Shown here: positions 1 through 7,788 of the stretch, one piece after another | Layout of the letters: each line of letters begins with the position of its first letter | How positions within the stretch are numbered: the stretch's first letter is position 1 | Assembly (NCBI GenBank): GCA_009731375.1 | Contig: BJOX01000132.1 | Location: 430,545-468,731 of the forward strand | DNA length: 38,187 nucleotides | Reading direction: 5' to 3' | Source of the DNA: Paulinella micropora | Lineage: Eukaryota > Cercozoa > Imbricatea > Euglyphida | Made by a program: the position numbers and the translations under genes | The notes under the pieces: generated by a model | Told to the model about the DNA's origin: nothing | What the model saw: the letters and a program-made list of their open reading frames with translations, nothing else | Databases searched by the model: none

Positions 1-180
1 GGGCCCCCAGGGGGGAGGGGGGGGGGGGGGGGCGCCCCCCTCCTCCCCCTTTTGTTTCTTTCTTCCCTCCTGAGCCCCCTGAGCCCGGGGGGCTCAAAGA
101 ACAGGGTAAGGGGGGAGGGGGAGAGCGCAGAAGCTACCAAAGAAATAGATGAAACGCCTCAACTGTGCCTCCCCCCAATG
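1..180. repeat. G/C homopolymer region and Rep-E copy
   Basis: The first 50 bases are almost pure G and C runs. From about 60 there is a Rep-E copy: a GAGCCC hairpin (GAGCCCGGGGGGCTC), then a purine-rich stretch, then a conserved tail with GCAGAAGCTACC and an AACGCCTC motif. The same block recurs near 8085, 8575, 17030, 24015, 25985 and 35095. No gene is seen here; the open frames have biased composition and differ between copies. Confidence 0.7.
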
Positions 181-248
181 CCAGGGCTGGGCCCTTTCCC
201 CTTGTCGAGATTCCGGCTGAAGTTCTGGCGGATTTTTTGGTACTTTCT

Positions 249-682
249 TGATGGCGCTTTTAGCGAAGGAGGTTTGGCGGTCTGTGCATGTGATACGACT
301 GAAAAAGACAGCGTTGCCATGCTTTTCTGGCAATACTGCCCCTTTCGGCCATATCAATCCAGGCGCACACATACGCGAAATTTGGCGACAAAATTTGTGC
401 AAAAAGAAGAGAGGGAAGAGGGAGATAAGGGGGAAGGGAAGAGAACGGGGGCGCCCCTCTTTCCCCCCCCCCCCTCCTCTCTCCGAAGGGGGAAGGAGTG
501 CGCAAGACTTGTCATTTGCGCAACAAAAAAAATATTTTGGCGCGCGTTTTTTCCGCGGAAAAACGACCGCTAAAACCAGCGGAAAGAGACGGGAGCGGCC
601 CGTTTATTCAGCGCTAAGTTTGGCACAACTATGATACGACCGGAAAAAGCAGTGCTTCCAGGTTGTTTCGTAGAACTGGGGG
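249..682 (+). mobile_element. Rep-A fold-back element, full copy
   Basis: Rep-A begins GCGCTTTTAGCGAAGG, followed by two inverted arms; in the best copies these are GATATGGCCGAAAAAGGCAG and CTGCCTTTTTCGGCCATATC, about 25-30 nt apart. Then come a GCGCACACATACGC block, an AAG-rich stretch, a C-rich run, and a second half with TTGGCGCGCG, a CCGCGG inverted pair and a second, weaker arm pair starting ATGATACGACCGG. In this copy the first arms carry several mismatches. No credible protein is encoded. It looks like a non-autonomous fold-back or MITE-type element, which is an inference. Confidence 0.7.
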
Positions 683-689
683 CGCGCTA

Positions 690-870
690 AGAAAGTGTAA
701 AAAGATTACGCTGAATTAAAGCTCGACGGTCTTACACTTTGAACCGAAAACTATGAATGGGAGAGGGAAGGGGCAGGGGAAGGGGCAGGGGCGCGCCAAG
801 AATGTAAAAAAAGAATTAAAAAATCCATGAAAAAGTTGTAATCTTGGCACTGAAAACTAAGAGAGAAAGG
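690..870 (-). repeat. Rep-C copies, reverse orientation
   Basis: Two Rep-C cores lie on the minus strand. Read in reverse they show the CAGTGCCAAG motif, an ACTTTGTC or ACCGTCGAGC block, and the conserved end TTCTTGGCGCGCC. They are separated by a purine-only tract. No gene is seen. Confidence 0.65.
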
Positions 871-1123
871 TGCCGGGGGGATTAGTGGAGGCGTTGCATG
901 TATTTATTTTGTTTGTAGCTTCTGCGCCATTCACCCTTCCCCCTTCCCCTCCCCTGCTCCTTGAGCCCCCTGGGCTCAGGGGAGTGGGGAGGGGAGGAAG
1001 CATGAATTGTCTTAGTCCCCCGTCTGAGAATCTGGAGCGGGGGAGGGTAGAGGCGCGCCAAGAATTTGTAAAATACGCTGAATTCAAGCTCGACAAAGTC
1101 TTGTACTTAACACTGAGCCCGGG
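870..1123 (-). repeat. Rep-E and Rep-C, reverse orientation
   Basis: This stretch holds a reverse Rep-E (tail GTTGCATGTATTTATTTTG, hairpin TTGAGCCCCCTGGGCTCA) followed by a reverse Rep-C with GAATTCAAGCTCGACAAAGT. No gene is seen. Confidence 0.6.
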
Positions 1124-1231
1124 GGGCTTAGCGAAGGCGGCTTGGCGGTCTGTGCATGTGATATGGCCGAAAAAGGCAGCGTCTCCAGGCTTTTCTGGCA
1201 ATACTGCCTTTTTCGGCCATCACTAATATTT
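1124..1231 (+). mobile_element. Rep-A element, 5' half only
   Basis: This is the first half of Rep-A, from the GGCGGCTTGGCGG block through both hairpin arms. It ends abruptly at the right arm (TTTTTCGGCCAT), after which unrelated sequence starts, so the copy is truncated at the hairpin. Confidence 0.7.
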
Positions 1232-1238
1232 TTATTTA

Positions 1239-1361
1239 TCAAACCAAAGTCGTAGCTTGCCCATCATCAGATCGGAGCGCGTTTGTCCAGGAAAGTCCGC
1301 TGCAGTCATCAAACGTCTTCACCATTCTGTTTACGGTGGTCTTGGAGGCAGATGGAGTACT
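1239..1361 (-). pseudogene. Short gene fragment resembling the end of the 4.2 kb gene
   Basis: A minus-strand frame of about 40 codons (start MVKTFDDCSG at the in-frame Met, ending SDDGQATTLV and a stop) sits between repeats. About 22 of 24 bases match the region just after the G-run of the minus-strand gene at 4163-5344 (GTAGCTTGC, then CATCATCAG on the plus strand). It may be a decayed paralogue of that gene's 3' end. The matching stretch is short and the frame assignment is uncertain. Confidence 0.3.
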
Positions 1362-1419
1362 CCTTCAGCGACCCGGGTGCTGCAAGAAAAGCGCCCGTGA
1401 CATGGGGCTCGGCCTTCCT

Positions 1420-1715
1420 CTCTTAGTTTTCAGTGCCGAAGATTAAAACTTTGTCAAGTATTTCGTTTTATTAATTCTTTTACACCGGCGAAGCGCGCCC
1501 CTACCCCTCTTCCTCTCTCCCCTCTACTCCTTCCCCCCTTCTTCCTCTCGTCTGTTTTTTTTGTTGTCGGGCAAAAAAAATTCCGCAGATCTTTTTATAT
1601 TTCCGCAGGTCTTGCGCACGGTGGCCGAGCTATGGCACGGACAGGACATAGTCGAGCTTTCAGCGTAAATTACATTTTCTTGGCGCGCCCCTGCTCCTCC
1701 TTCCCTGCCTCTCCC
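1420..1715 (+). repeat. Rep-C, pyrimidine tract and Rep-D head
   Basis: A Rep-C core (TTTTCAGTGCCGAAGATTAA) is followed by about 50 bases of almost pure pyrimidine, then a short Rep-D head (TTGCGCACGGTGGCCGAG) fused directly to a second Rep-C tail. No gene is seen. Confidence 0.6.
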
Positions 1716-1721
1716 CTCAGC

Positions 1722-3038
1722 AAGGATATGCGAAAATATCTGCGGAAATATGAAAAGTGGAAAGCAACAATTTTTTTGGAACGCGTTTGCACGCGCTCTG
1801 AGGAGGGACGAGGGGAGGGGGGAGGAATAAGCAGAGGACAAAGGTGAGAGGGGCGACGAGAGTGAGAGGGAGGGGGGGGACGTCTTCCTCACGGCGGCCC
1901 AGCCGAGCGTCTGTGTGGGATTTCCTTTTTGCGCAAGTATATTTCTGCGCCAAATTGGCGCTTACGGCTGTTTCCCCGGGAAGGCTAAGGCGTAATACTA
2001 TTGCCTGGCTGGACCGTATCACGCACCTACCTCCGGACGGCACAATTTGGCGCCAAATTTAGCTGGGGCCGTTCAGGAGGCTAGCAGAGAAATCGGATGT
2101 TTTCCCGCGGGGGGGAAACCCGCGGGCCTTTTACTCGCATGAAAATGTTTTTCGGCCCTCTCACCTTCCCTAGAGGCAGGGAGGTGCAGAGCAAAGGGGA
2201 GCGGGGCGACAAAGGTGAGAGGGGCGACAAAGGTGAGAGGGGCGACGAGAGTGAGAGGGGCGACGAAAGTGAGAGGGGCGACGAGGGTGAGAGGGAAGGG
2301 CTATAACATGTCTTCCTCACGGCGGCCCAGCCGAGCGTCTGTGTGTGATTTTCTTTTTGCGCAAGTAGATTTTGGCGCCAAATTCTCGCTTACGGCCGTT
2401 TCCCCGGGAAGGCTAAGACGTACTGCCCGGCTGGACCGTATCACGCACCCTACCTCCGGACGGCACAATTTGGCGCCAAATTTAGCTGGGGCCGTTCCGG
2501 AGGCTAGCAGAGAAATCGGACGTTTTCCCGCGGGGAGAAACCCGCGGGCCTTTTACTCGCACGAAAATGTTTTTCGGCCCTCTCACCTTCCCTAGAGGCA
2601 GGGAGGTGCAGAGCAAAGGGGAGCGGGGCGACAAAGGTGAGAGGGGCGACAAAGGTGAGAGGGGCGACGAGAGTGAGAGGGGCGACGAAAGTGAGAGGGG
2701 CGACGAAAGTGAGAGGGGCGACGAGGGTGAGAGGGGCGACGAGAGTGAGAGGGGCGACGAGGGTGAGAGGGAAGGGCTACAACAGGTCTTCCTCACGGCG
2801 GCCCAGCCGAGCGTCTGTGTGTGATTTTCTTTTTGCGCAAGTAGATTTTGGCGCCAAATTCGCGTTTACGGCCGTTTCCCCGGGAAAGCTAAGACGTACT
2901 GCCCGGCTGGACCGTATCACGCACCCTACCTCCGGACGGCACAATTTGGCGCCAAATTTAGCTGGGGCCGTTCCGGAGGCTAGCAGAGAGATCGGACGTT
3001 TTCCCGCGGGGAGAAACCCGCGGGCCTTTTACTCGCGT
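1722..3038 (+). repeat. Rep-B tandem array with 18-bp minisatellites
   Basis: Rep-B has four modules: a head (AAGGATATGCGGAAATATC to GCACGCGCTCTGAGGAGG), an 18-bp minisatellite (GGTGAGAGGGGCGACAAA and variants), a middle (GGCGGCCCAGCCGAGCGTC, then two TTTGGCGCCAAAT palindromes about 115 bp apart), and an end with a CCCGCGGG inverted pair that leads back into minisatellite. Here middle, end and minisatellite repeat almost three times. The minisatellite runs contain about 6 units (near 2199-2292) and 8-9 units (near 2622-2770). Collagen-like GERGDK translations arise from the 18-bp period and are not taken as genes. Confidence 0.8.
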
Positions 3039-3105
3039 TGACACTCCCCTATCAATCTCTTGCTTCTCAGTGCAAAGATTAAAACTTTGTCGGGGGATTT
3101 TTTAT
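3039..3105 (+). repeat. Rep-C copy
   Basis: A single core (TTCTCAGTGCAAAGATTAAA, then ACTTTGTCGG) links the Rep-B array to unique sequence. Confidence 0.6.
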
Positions 3106-3480
3106 GAGTATTTTACATTCTCAGCACGCCTTGCCCTCCCCCTTCGTGCTGGGGCGTGTGGGGTGTAGTGCGCCGACAGGGGTGCATCCACGCGGAGCGC
3201 CAGCTCTGGGCACAGCACGTCCAGACGTTGCGAGGGCTCTGTGTCTTTCAACACACATGTACGTACAGCCGGAAATCTCGCCAAACGATTCTTGTCCGCA
3301 CTGATCGTGCCCGAGAGCCGCCAGGGTTTCTCTGAGCTCCAGAGCTGTGCCAGGACGTAAGCGCCATCGAAACTCGTCGAAACCTCGCAGGCACCGCCAG
3401 GGCGGCACGTGGCCCGGCTGTGGCCAATGCCGAGCGCCTCCTTTTTCTGCTAATACCGGGCGCCCCCTTTTTCTGCTCAC
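3106..3480. pseudogene. Unidentified gene fragment, duplicated at 29.1 kb
   Basis: This stretch has balanced, codon-like composition unlike the repeats around it. The minus strand is open for 119 codons (including PPWRCLRGFDEFR and FGEISGCTYMCVERH). About 75 bases (3352-3426) recur almost exactly at 29113-29193, where they directly adjoin a Rep-B copy. No domain is recognised and the coding strand is uncertain, because a plus-strand frame is also open across the shared part. It is probably an old gene piece carried with repeats. Confidence 0.35.
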
Positions 3481-3540
3481 TTGTTCTCTTGCTCCAGAGC
3501 AGATGCGTTTGCAGCTGCTAGCTCCGATGGTCGCAATGAC

Positions 3541-3610
3541 GGGGTGGGGGGGGGGGGGGCGAAAGTCTCNNNNNNNNNNGGGGGGGGGGGGGGGGGGCGA
3601 AAGTCTCTCA
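3541..3610. other. Assembly gap in a poly-G run, flanks duplicated
   Basis: Ten N (3570-3579) interrupt a poly-G run. The sequence just before the gap (a G-run then CGAAAGTCTC) is repeated just after it, so the two contig ends probably overlap and the true sequence may be shorter. Confidence 0.8.
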
Positions 3611-3611
3611 G

Positions 3612-3758
3612 CTTGCTGGCTTAGTTAGCTAGCCGGAACTGTGCCAAGCTTAAAAAAAGTTGTCTAGCTTTTAATAAACCAAAAAATCTTTTGCGTACAT
3701 CCAGTAAAATTTAGTTTTCCCGGTTTACGCGCAGAGCTGAACGACTGCGCTTTCTGGT
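3612..3758. other. Unique AT-rich spacer
   Basis: An AT-rich unique stretch with no convincing open frame or repeat. It lies about 100 bases downstream of the minus-strand frame ending at 3858 and could be its 3' flank. Confidence 0.4.
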
Positions 3759-3864
3759 ACTTTCTTGCTGGCGCTTTTAGCGAAGAAGGCGGCTTGGCGG
3801 TCTGTGCGTTTGATATGGCTGAAAAAGGCAGCGTTTCCAGGATTTTGGCAGTACTGCCTACGAA
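3759..3864 (+). mobile_element. Rep-A element, 5' half only
   Basis: The 5' part of Rep-A, from GGCGCTTTTAGCGAAG to the start of the right arm (CAGTACTGCC), is cut at about the same point as the copy at 1124. It abuts or slightly overlaps the 3' end of the minus-strand frame that stops at 3858. Confidence 0.65.
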
Positions 3865-4163
3865 CCTGCCAAAGCCAGCGCTTGTTGCTGGACCTGACCT
3901 CCCAAGGCCTTAGTTGCTTCTTGCACCGAGGACAAAAGATTCTGGAACATAAACCAGGGCAGCAGTCCTGGCCTGAGCTTACGTATTCCTGTGAGAACAT
4001 CCAACAGAGCTCTTAACAAATTCGCTTGGCTGTCTTTATCCTTTCTACTTGCTAGCCCGGGACCTTCTGAACACCACCAGAAGCCAGTAAAAATGCTGAC
4101 ATTGGATTGGACCTGATCATCATAAAAGTCCGCGCCAAACCAGTTTTGTAGCTTGCACATCAT
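3858..4163 (-). CDS. Possible frameshifted C-terminal part of the upstream gene
   Basis: A 101-codon frame starts with two Met codons that overlap the stop of the preceding minus-strand gene. It encodes a hydrophobic-aromatic, protein-like sequence (WFGADFYDD, FTGFWWCSEG, LLPWFMFQNLLSS). It lies in a different frame from the 393-codon gene, and one extra C in the C9 run at 4170-4178 would fuse the two. It may therefore be the true C-terminus lost through a homopolymer error, an old frameshift, or a separate small gene. No domain is recognised. If it is non-coding it is the 3' flank of the gene. Confidence 0.4.
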   Translation of the reverse strand: MMCKLQNWFGADFYDDQVQSNVSIFTGFWWCSEGPGLASRKDKDSQANLLRALLDVLTGIRKLRPGLLPWFMFQNLLSSVQEATKALGGQVQQQALALAGS

Positions 4164-5344
4164 CAGCTCGGGGGGGGGTTACCAAACTTCTTCGCCATTT
4201 TGTCTAGCTTCTCTATTTTGTTATCCAGCTCCCGCTTATCAACTTGTGTGATTTTTTTTCTTTCTTTGTCGGCCTCGGCGTGGAAGCGTGCGTCAAATTC
4301 GGCCAACTTTTTCTTTACTGAGCTAAGAGTCTCCTCCCACTCTGGCATCAGCGTAGGCCTGTGCTGGCCTATTCCCTTTACAATAGCCACCAGGACCGTG
4401 ACAAACATCTCTATTCTTGCTCTCGTCGTGCCCAGTGACGTAAACTCGCTAAAGCTTTTTTCCGCGAGGCCGGATGAATTTTGGGCCCATGCAAACCCTA
4501 GCAATCCTACGATCTCCGATGCGACCCAGCTGTCATACCTGTCTCGCTCGTACCAGTCGGCAAGCTTCGTCACCGCCTTATTGGCATCAGACCAATAATA
4601 ACTGAGATCGTAGGCGTAGAGTTTGCGCAGACTGGCACAGTGGTTGTCAAGGGATTTCTTCGCGTTAGCAGTAATGGTAGCTCTTTCTCTTCTGGCAGTG
4701 GCTTTGTCTTTGTTCATGGCCTGTATCGCTTCACGCGAGCGGGGTTCGAGAACGTGTCTATTCACGCGAATAGCCCGGCCACGTTGGGTCATGTCGGACA
4801 TGAATTTGCCATACGATTTAAAGTCCGCTCTGTCTTCTTCCTCAAAAAAGTCAGAGATTATAAGCTCGTGTTCCAGGCCCCGGAAAACATAAAGATCAGT
4901 TTCGTTCGTTAGGCGCGCAATGAAGGCCGCCCAGGCAACGCCCTTCTTTTCGAACTTGGTCAGTAGTTCGGACAGTTGGTAAATCCGAGGGGGTTTTTGC
5001 GGCTGTGCACATTGTAAATAGAGAAAGCCAAACAGGTCGAAGTTTTTCTTGAAGAATTCTCCGAGTGCTTGTTTGGGGTCTGCTTTTTGAGTGCGGTTGA
5101 GTGTGGCTATCTCCTCGCCCGTCCACCCTGTGGTAAAGTGAGTCACGTCGTTGAAGGACTTGATGTCCTTGGTCAGGAAAAAGCATTCGCTGGTGGACTT
5201 TGCCGTGTCACGCAAAACTTTTTTCCAGTTTTCTGCCTCGTCTTCGGCGCCTTTTGCGTGAAGCCGGACTTCCGATTCCAAATTTGCAACGGTGTAGAAA
5301 GCCCGCTGGGGCTTTCCGCCACAGCTCTGACAGGATATCGCCAT
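4163..5344 (-). CDS. Unidentified 393-aa protein with N-terminal CxxC and charged C-terminus
   Basis: The start chosen is the Met of MAISCQSCGG. The longer open frame upstream runs into pyrimidine-tract sequence with biased composition. A CQSC pair (residues 5-8) suggests half of a metal site. The middle is mixed alpha-helical in character and rich in aromatic residues (YELYRW-type composition, WYERDRYDSWV near residue 270). The last 60 residues are Lys/Glu-rich (KKLAEFDARF, DNKIEKLDKMAKK) and could form a coiled coil. Nothing matches a family I know. The frame ends in a C9 run, just after which a second open frame continues, so the C-terminus is doubtful. It stands alone; its upstream side is a purine/pyrimidine tract and a Rep-B piece. 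Even codon use over nearly 1.2 kb makes it very likely a real or recently real gene. Confidence 0.75.
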   Translation of the reverse strand: MAISCQSCGGKPQRAFYTVANLESEVRLHAKGAEDEAENWKKVLRDTAKSTSECFFLTKDIKSFNDVTHFTTGWTGEEIATLNRTQKADPKQALGEFFKKNFDLFGFLYLQCAQPQKPPRIYQLSELLTKFEKKGVAWAAFIARLTNETDLYVFRGLEHELIISDFFEEEDRADFKSYGKFMSDMTQRGRAIRVNRHVLEPRSREAIQAMNKDKATARRERATITANAKKSLDNHCASLRKLYAYDLSYYWSDANKAVTKLADWYERDRYDSWVASEIVGLLGFAWAQNSSGLAEKSFSEFTSLGTTRARIEMFVTVLVAIVKGIGQHRPTLMPEWEETLSSVKKKLAEFDARFHAEADKERKKITQVDKRELDNKIEKLDKMAKKFGNPPPS

Positions 5345-5605
5345 GACACTATGTTTTTTTTTCTTGTTTAATCTACTAATCAAACAAAGAGAGGGGGAAC
5401 GGAGGGAAGACGGGAGAGGGAGGGAAGAAGGAGGGGGGAGAGAGGGGCGCCCCCGTTGTCTTCCCTTCCCCTTTTTTCCCCCGCTCCCCTTTTTCTCCCC
5501 CCTCCCTTGTCTCTTCCGTTCCCTGTTCTGAGGGGGGCCGGAAAGCCCTGTCAGCCACGATCGTAAAATTTGTTGCGTCATGTGCATGTATGGCTGCAAC
5601 AACCA
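5345..5605. other. Purine/pyrimidine tracts upstream of the 393-aa gene
   Basis: About 100 bases of purine-rich sequence are followed by about 80 bases of pyrimidine-rich sequence around GGGGCGCCCCC, the same layout as the interior of Rep-A. The promoter of the minus-strand gene should lie here, but I see no specific motif. Confidence 0.4.
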
Positions 5606-5818
5606 GCGACGAAGGTGAGAGGGGCGATGAAAGTGAGAGGGGCGATGAAAGTGAGAGGAGGACGTCTCGGCTGGGGCGGCCCAGCCGAGCGTCTGTGTGG
5701 GATTTTCTTTTTGCGCAAGTAGATTTTGGCGCCAAATCGGCGCTTACGGCTGTTTCCCCGGGAAGTCTCAGACGTACTGCCTTTTTCAGCCGTATCACGT
5801 CCAAAATTTGACCATATC
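5606..5818 (+). repeat. Rep-B partial copy
   Basis: Three 18-bp minisatellite units are followed by the middle module (GCCCAGCCGAGCGTCTGTG, TTTGGCGCCAAATC). The unit ends early at CTGCCTTTTTCAGCCGTATC, which resembles a Rep-A arm and suggests recombination between the two families. Confidence 0.7.
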
Positions 5819-6034
5819 GCGCCCCGTGGGAGAGTACAAAAAAGAGAATTTACGCTGAATTAAAAGCTCGACAAAGTATTACACTTGGCACTGAATAATA
5901 ATATGGCACTGAATTTACGCGCAAAGGTTTGGGAAACTTACTCGAAAGTCTACAAGGGGGCTTGCTGGTACGTGCACGGGCTCAAGTCTACAGGTTAGAC
6001 TCAAATTAAAAAGCTTTCTCTGCTCCTTGAGCCC
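5819..6034. repeat. Reverse Rep-C and unique spacer
   Basis: A reverse Rep-C core (ACGCTGAATTAAAAGCTCGAC, then CTTGGCACTGA) is followed by about 110 bases of unique sequence with no supported gene. Confidence 0.5.
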
Positions 6035-6336
6035 CCTGTTCTTTGAGCCCCCCGGGCTCAGGGGGCTCAAGGAGAGGGAAGAGGAAAAAAAGGGGGGGGG
6101 GGGCGCCCCCCTCCTCGGGGCCCTGTCTCGACCACAAACTCCGTTTAAGTCATACGACGAGTGACTTCTCCAATGAGGCGGCGCACTCTCTGAGACAGAA
6201 AAAAGACGTTTTTGCGGAAGGAAAGAAAGCGCGCTGTCTGTCTGTCGTACTCGTGCTTTAGTGATAATGCCTTGTCGAGCTTTAATTCAGCGTAAATTCG
6301 TACATTCTTAGCGCCCCCTCCCCTCTCCCCTCCCCT
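6035..6336 (+). repeat. Left 300-bp direct repeat flanking the F-box/LRR gene
   Basis: This block is nearly identical to 7789-8084. In order it contains a Rep-E hairpin (TTTGAGCCCCCCGGGCTCA), a G/C run, the Fanzor-family leader with its ATG (CTGTCTCGACCACAAACTCC, GAGTGACTTCTCCAATGAGG), a conserved GAAAGAAAGCGCGCTGTCTG stretch and a Rep-C tail. After the ATG the frame stops within a few codons (TGA in place of TGG), so no Fanzor protein can be made here. The two copies enclose about 1.45 kb with the F-box/LRR gene. Confidence 0.8.
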
Positions 6337-6338
6337 TG

Positions 6339-6461
6339 GTAGAGGCACGCTGGCTCCGGGAGTTGACTCCTTATACCAACATCAACAACGAGGGGATGGA
6401 ATGCTTGCACCAGATAGCCCCTGCTGGACCTCTTGCGGAAAAGCTCGACACTCAAGAGTAA
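6339..6461 (+). pseudogene. 3' end of an unidentified gene
   Basis: Immediately after the left direct repeat a 40-codon frame (starting VEARWLREL, with TNINNEGMECLHQI, ending KLDTQE and a stop) has protein-like composition and no start codon near its beginning. It looks like the last exon or truncated 3' end of a gene whose front was removed by the repeat. An AT-rich, UTR-like stretch with AATAAA-like signals follows. No homologue is recognised. Confidence 0.35.
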
Positions 6462-6742
6462 TTAAACAAAGTATTCGTGACTTTTTTTTAATAACTGCTA
6501 CTCCCGAAACCCCGACGGCCGCGACCGTATGCAGGAAGAATGCTAACCAAGTGCGTCAAAAGAGCAATTTTTGTTAATAAAACAGACTTTTCTGCCACCG
6601 CAGTTGCATAGCTTGATTTTGCAATCGGCTACATTCGTCGTCCCCTAGGCCTGTGCAGCTGTCGCACCCCAGGCCGTCACAGCCCTCGGAAGAGAGCAGG
6701 AGGCGCCAAGAAAGTGTGAAAAGTATTTTTCTTTTCTAATTG
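6462..6742. other. Convergent 3' flank, Rep-C end near the LRR gene stop
   Basis: This region is AT-rich and mostly unique. TTAATAAAACAG near 6575 is a possible poly(A) signal for a plus-strand transcript. At 6702-6725, read on the minus strand, there is the end of a Rep-C (CACTTTCTTGGCGCC) just beyond the stop of the LRR gene. Confidence 0.4.
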
Positions 6743-7665
6743 TTAGAATTCTAGAACTTCGTCTGGTGGAAAATAGTCTGTTACACAAATGTTGACACGG
6801 GGCCGGCGCAGTCTAATTTGCTCCACAGTTTCTTCTGCAATAGCTGAACGTTCTCCTATGTATAGTGAGCGCAGAGAGCTAGATTCACAGATTTGCAGTA
6901 GCTCGTCGTAGGTTAGTACCGACAAGCCTAGCATCACAAGTTGCCGGAGCTGGCGACACAACGCTATGTGTCGTAAATTCGCAACTGCCACGTGATCGTG
7001 GAAGACCAGCGTCAAAACGCAGAGATTTGTAAGGTTTGGCAAAAAGCGCAGGTTGTCGTCGTGGGTTAGAGTGCGTGCTTCTATGTCGAGCCTTTGGAGC
7101 CGTTCGAGCGCGCCCAGGTGGTTGAGACCCGTTGGCGCTGCGGTCACTCGCAGGCAAGGGTGCAAGCTAAGGCGCGTGAGTGATCGGAGCTGCGCAACCG
7201 CGGCCAACGTGTCGCTCGTCAACTGCTGGGCTAACTCTAGCGTTAGATCGGAAACCGTACCAGGGTTTCGCAATTGGCGTAGCGCACTGGCAATGTCATC
7301 GTTGCTCGACGTGCCGTTGTTACCAAAGCCACAAGTAACGGATATTTTCGTTTGTGTTTCCAAGCACAGACTACGAAAAAAGGTTACTTGTGGCTTTGGT
7401 CAGTACGTCTGTAGAGACTAAACTCTGGTGGCTTAAAGCCCGTCCAGAAAGACGATCGTTTGCACAAGGCTGAGAATAGTCTGCAGGTCAATACTAAACT
7501 AAGCAGCTGGTCTTCTCCCAAGCATGCTCTAACCAAGGGCCAAAGACAGTCCGGCAGCGTGAACACCGCGGTGTTCACGCTGCCTAGCGAGCGTGGCGGA
7601 ATGGAGGCTACGCACTTGCGCTCTGCTAGGCGCCGGCGTTTGGGGCTGCGGCGACTAGCAAGCAT
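6743..7665 (-). CDS. F-box / leucine-rich-repeat protein, probably two exons
   Basis: The proposed protein is 273 aa. Exon 1 (7665-7388) starts MLASRRSPKRRR, a basic nuclear-signal-like stretch, then an F-box at about residues 36-75 (LPDCLWPLVRACL, LVLTCRLFSALCK). Exon 2 (7286-6743) carries degenerate leucine-rich repeats (LTLELAQQL, LRSLTRLSLH, LERLQRLDIEA, LPNLTNLCVLTL, CRQLRQLVMLGL). The two frames are out of register. A 101-nt GT-AG intron (7387-7287, donor GTAACC, acceptor ATTGCCAG) joins them in phase. F-box/LRR proteins are known substrate receptors of SCF ubiquitin ligases; that role here is inference. The gene sits between two 300-bp direct repeats, has a 32-bp palindrome in exon 1 and an inverted repeat across the donor. 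If the intron is wrong, the frames are two separate ORFs or a broken gene. Confidence 0.65.
7325..7400. repeat. 17-bp inverted repeat around the proposed intron donor
   Basis: CCAAAGCCACAAGTAAC near 7324-7340 pairs with GTTACTTGTGGCTTTGG near 7384-7400, with about 43 bases between. The outer arm covers the end of exon 1 and the proposed donor, and the inner arm lies inside the intron, so a transcript could fold the splice site into a stem. Confidence 0.7.
7553..7584. repeat. Perfect 32-bp palindrome inside the F-box exon
   Basis: GGCAGCGTGAACACC is followed by GC and then by its exact reverse complement, giving a perfect palindrome centred on CCGCGG. It encodes the residues just before the F-box (SVNTAVFTLP), so it is in coding sequence. 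A palindrome this long is very unlikely by chance. Confidence 0.85.
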
Positions 7666-7788
7666 TCCGGCTGGCGTACAACACAGTTGTCCGTTGACTC
7701 CCCCCCCCCCCCGCTTCGACCCACCTGCTTTCTCTCTTTCTGTCGGAGAAGGAGTTTCTGCGCTCTTCCCCTCCCCTTTTGCCCTTCC

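Noticed and set aside
1-60. Telomeric repeat at the window edge
   Set aside because: The G/C runs have no regular short telomere unit, and the same runs occur throughout the window.
2097-2824. Collagen-like open frames (GERGDK / SERGDE repeats) starting at a conserved ATG (MFFGPLTFPRG) in Rep-B
   Set aside because: The 18-bp minisatellite keeps any frame open and gives a six-residue period automatically. Frames on the opposite strand are equally open, and the ORF ends differ from copy to copy.
1722-3038. Possible CRISPR array in the tandem 18-bp units
   Set aside because: The units are directly adjacent with no unique spacers, and no cas-like gene is present. It is a minisatellite.
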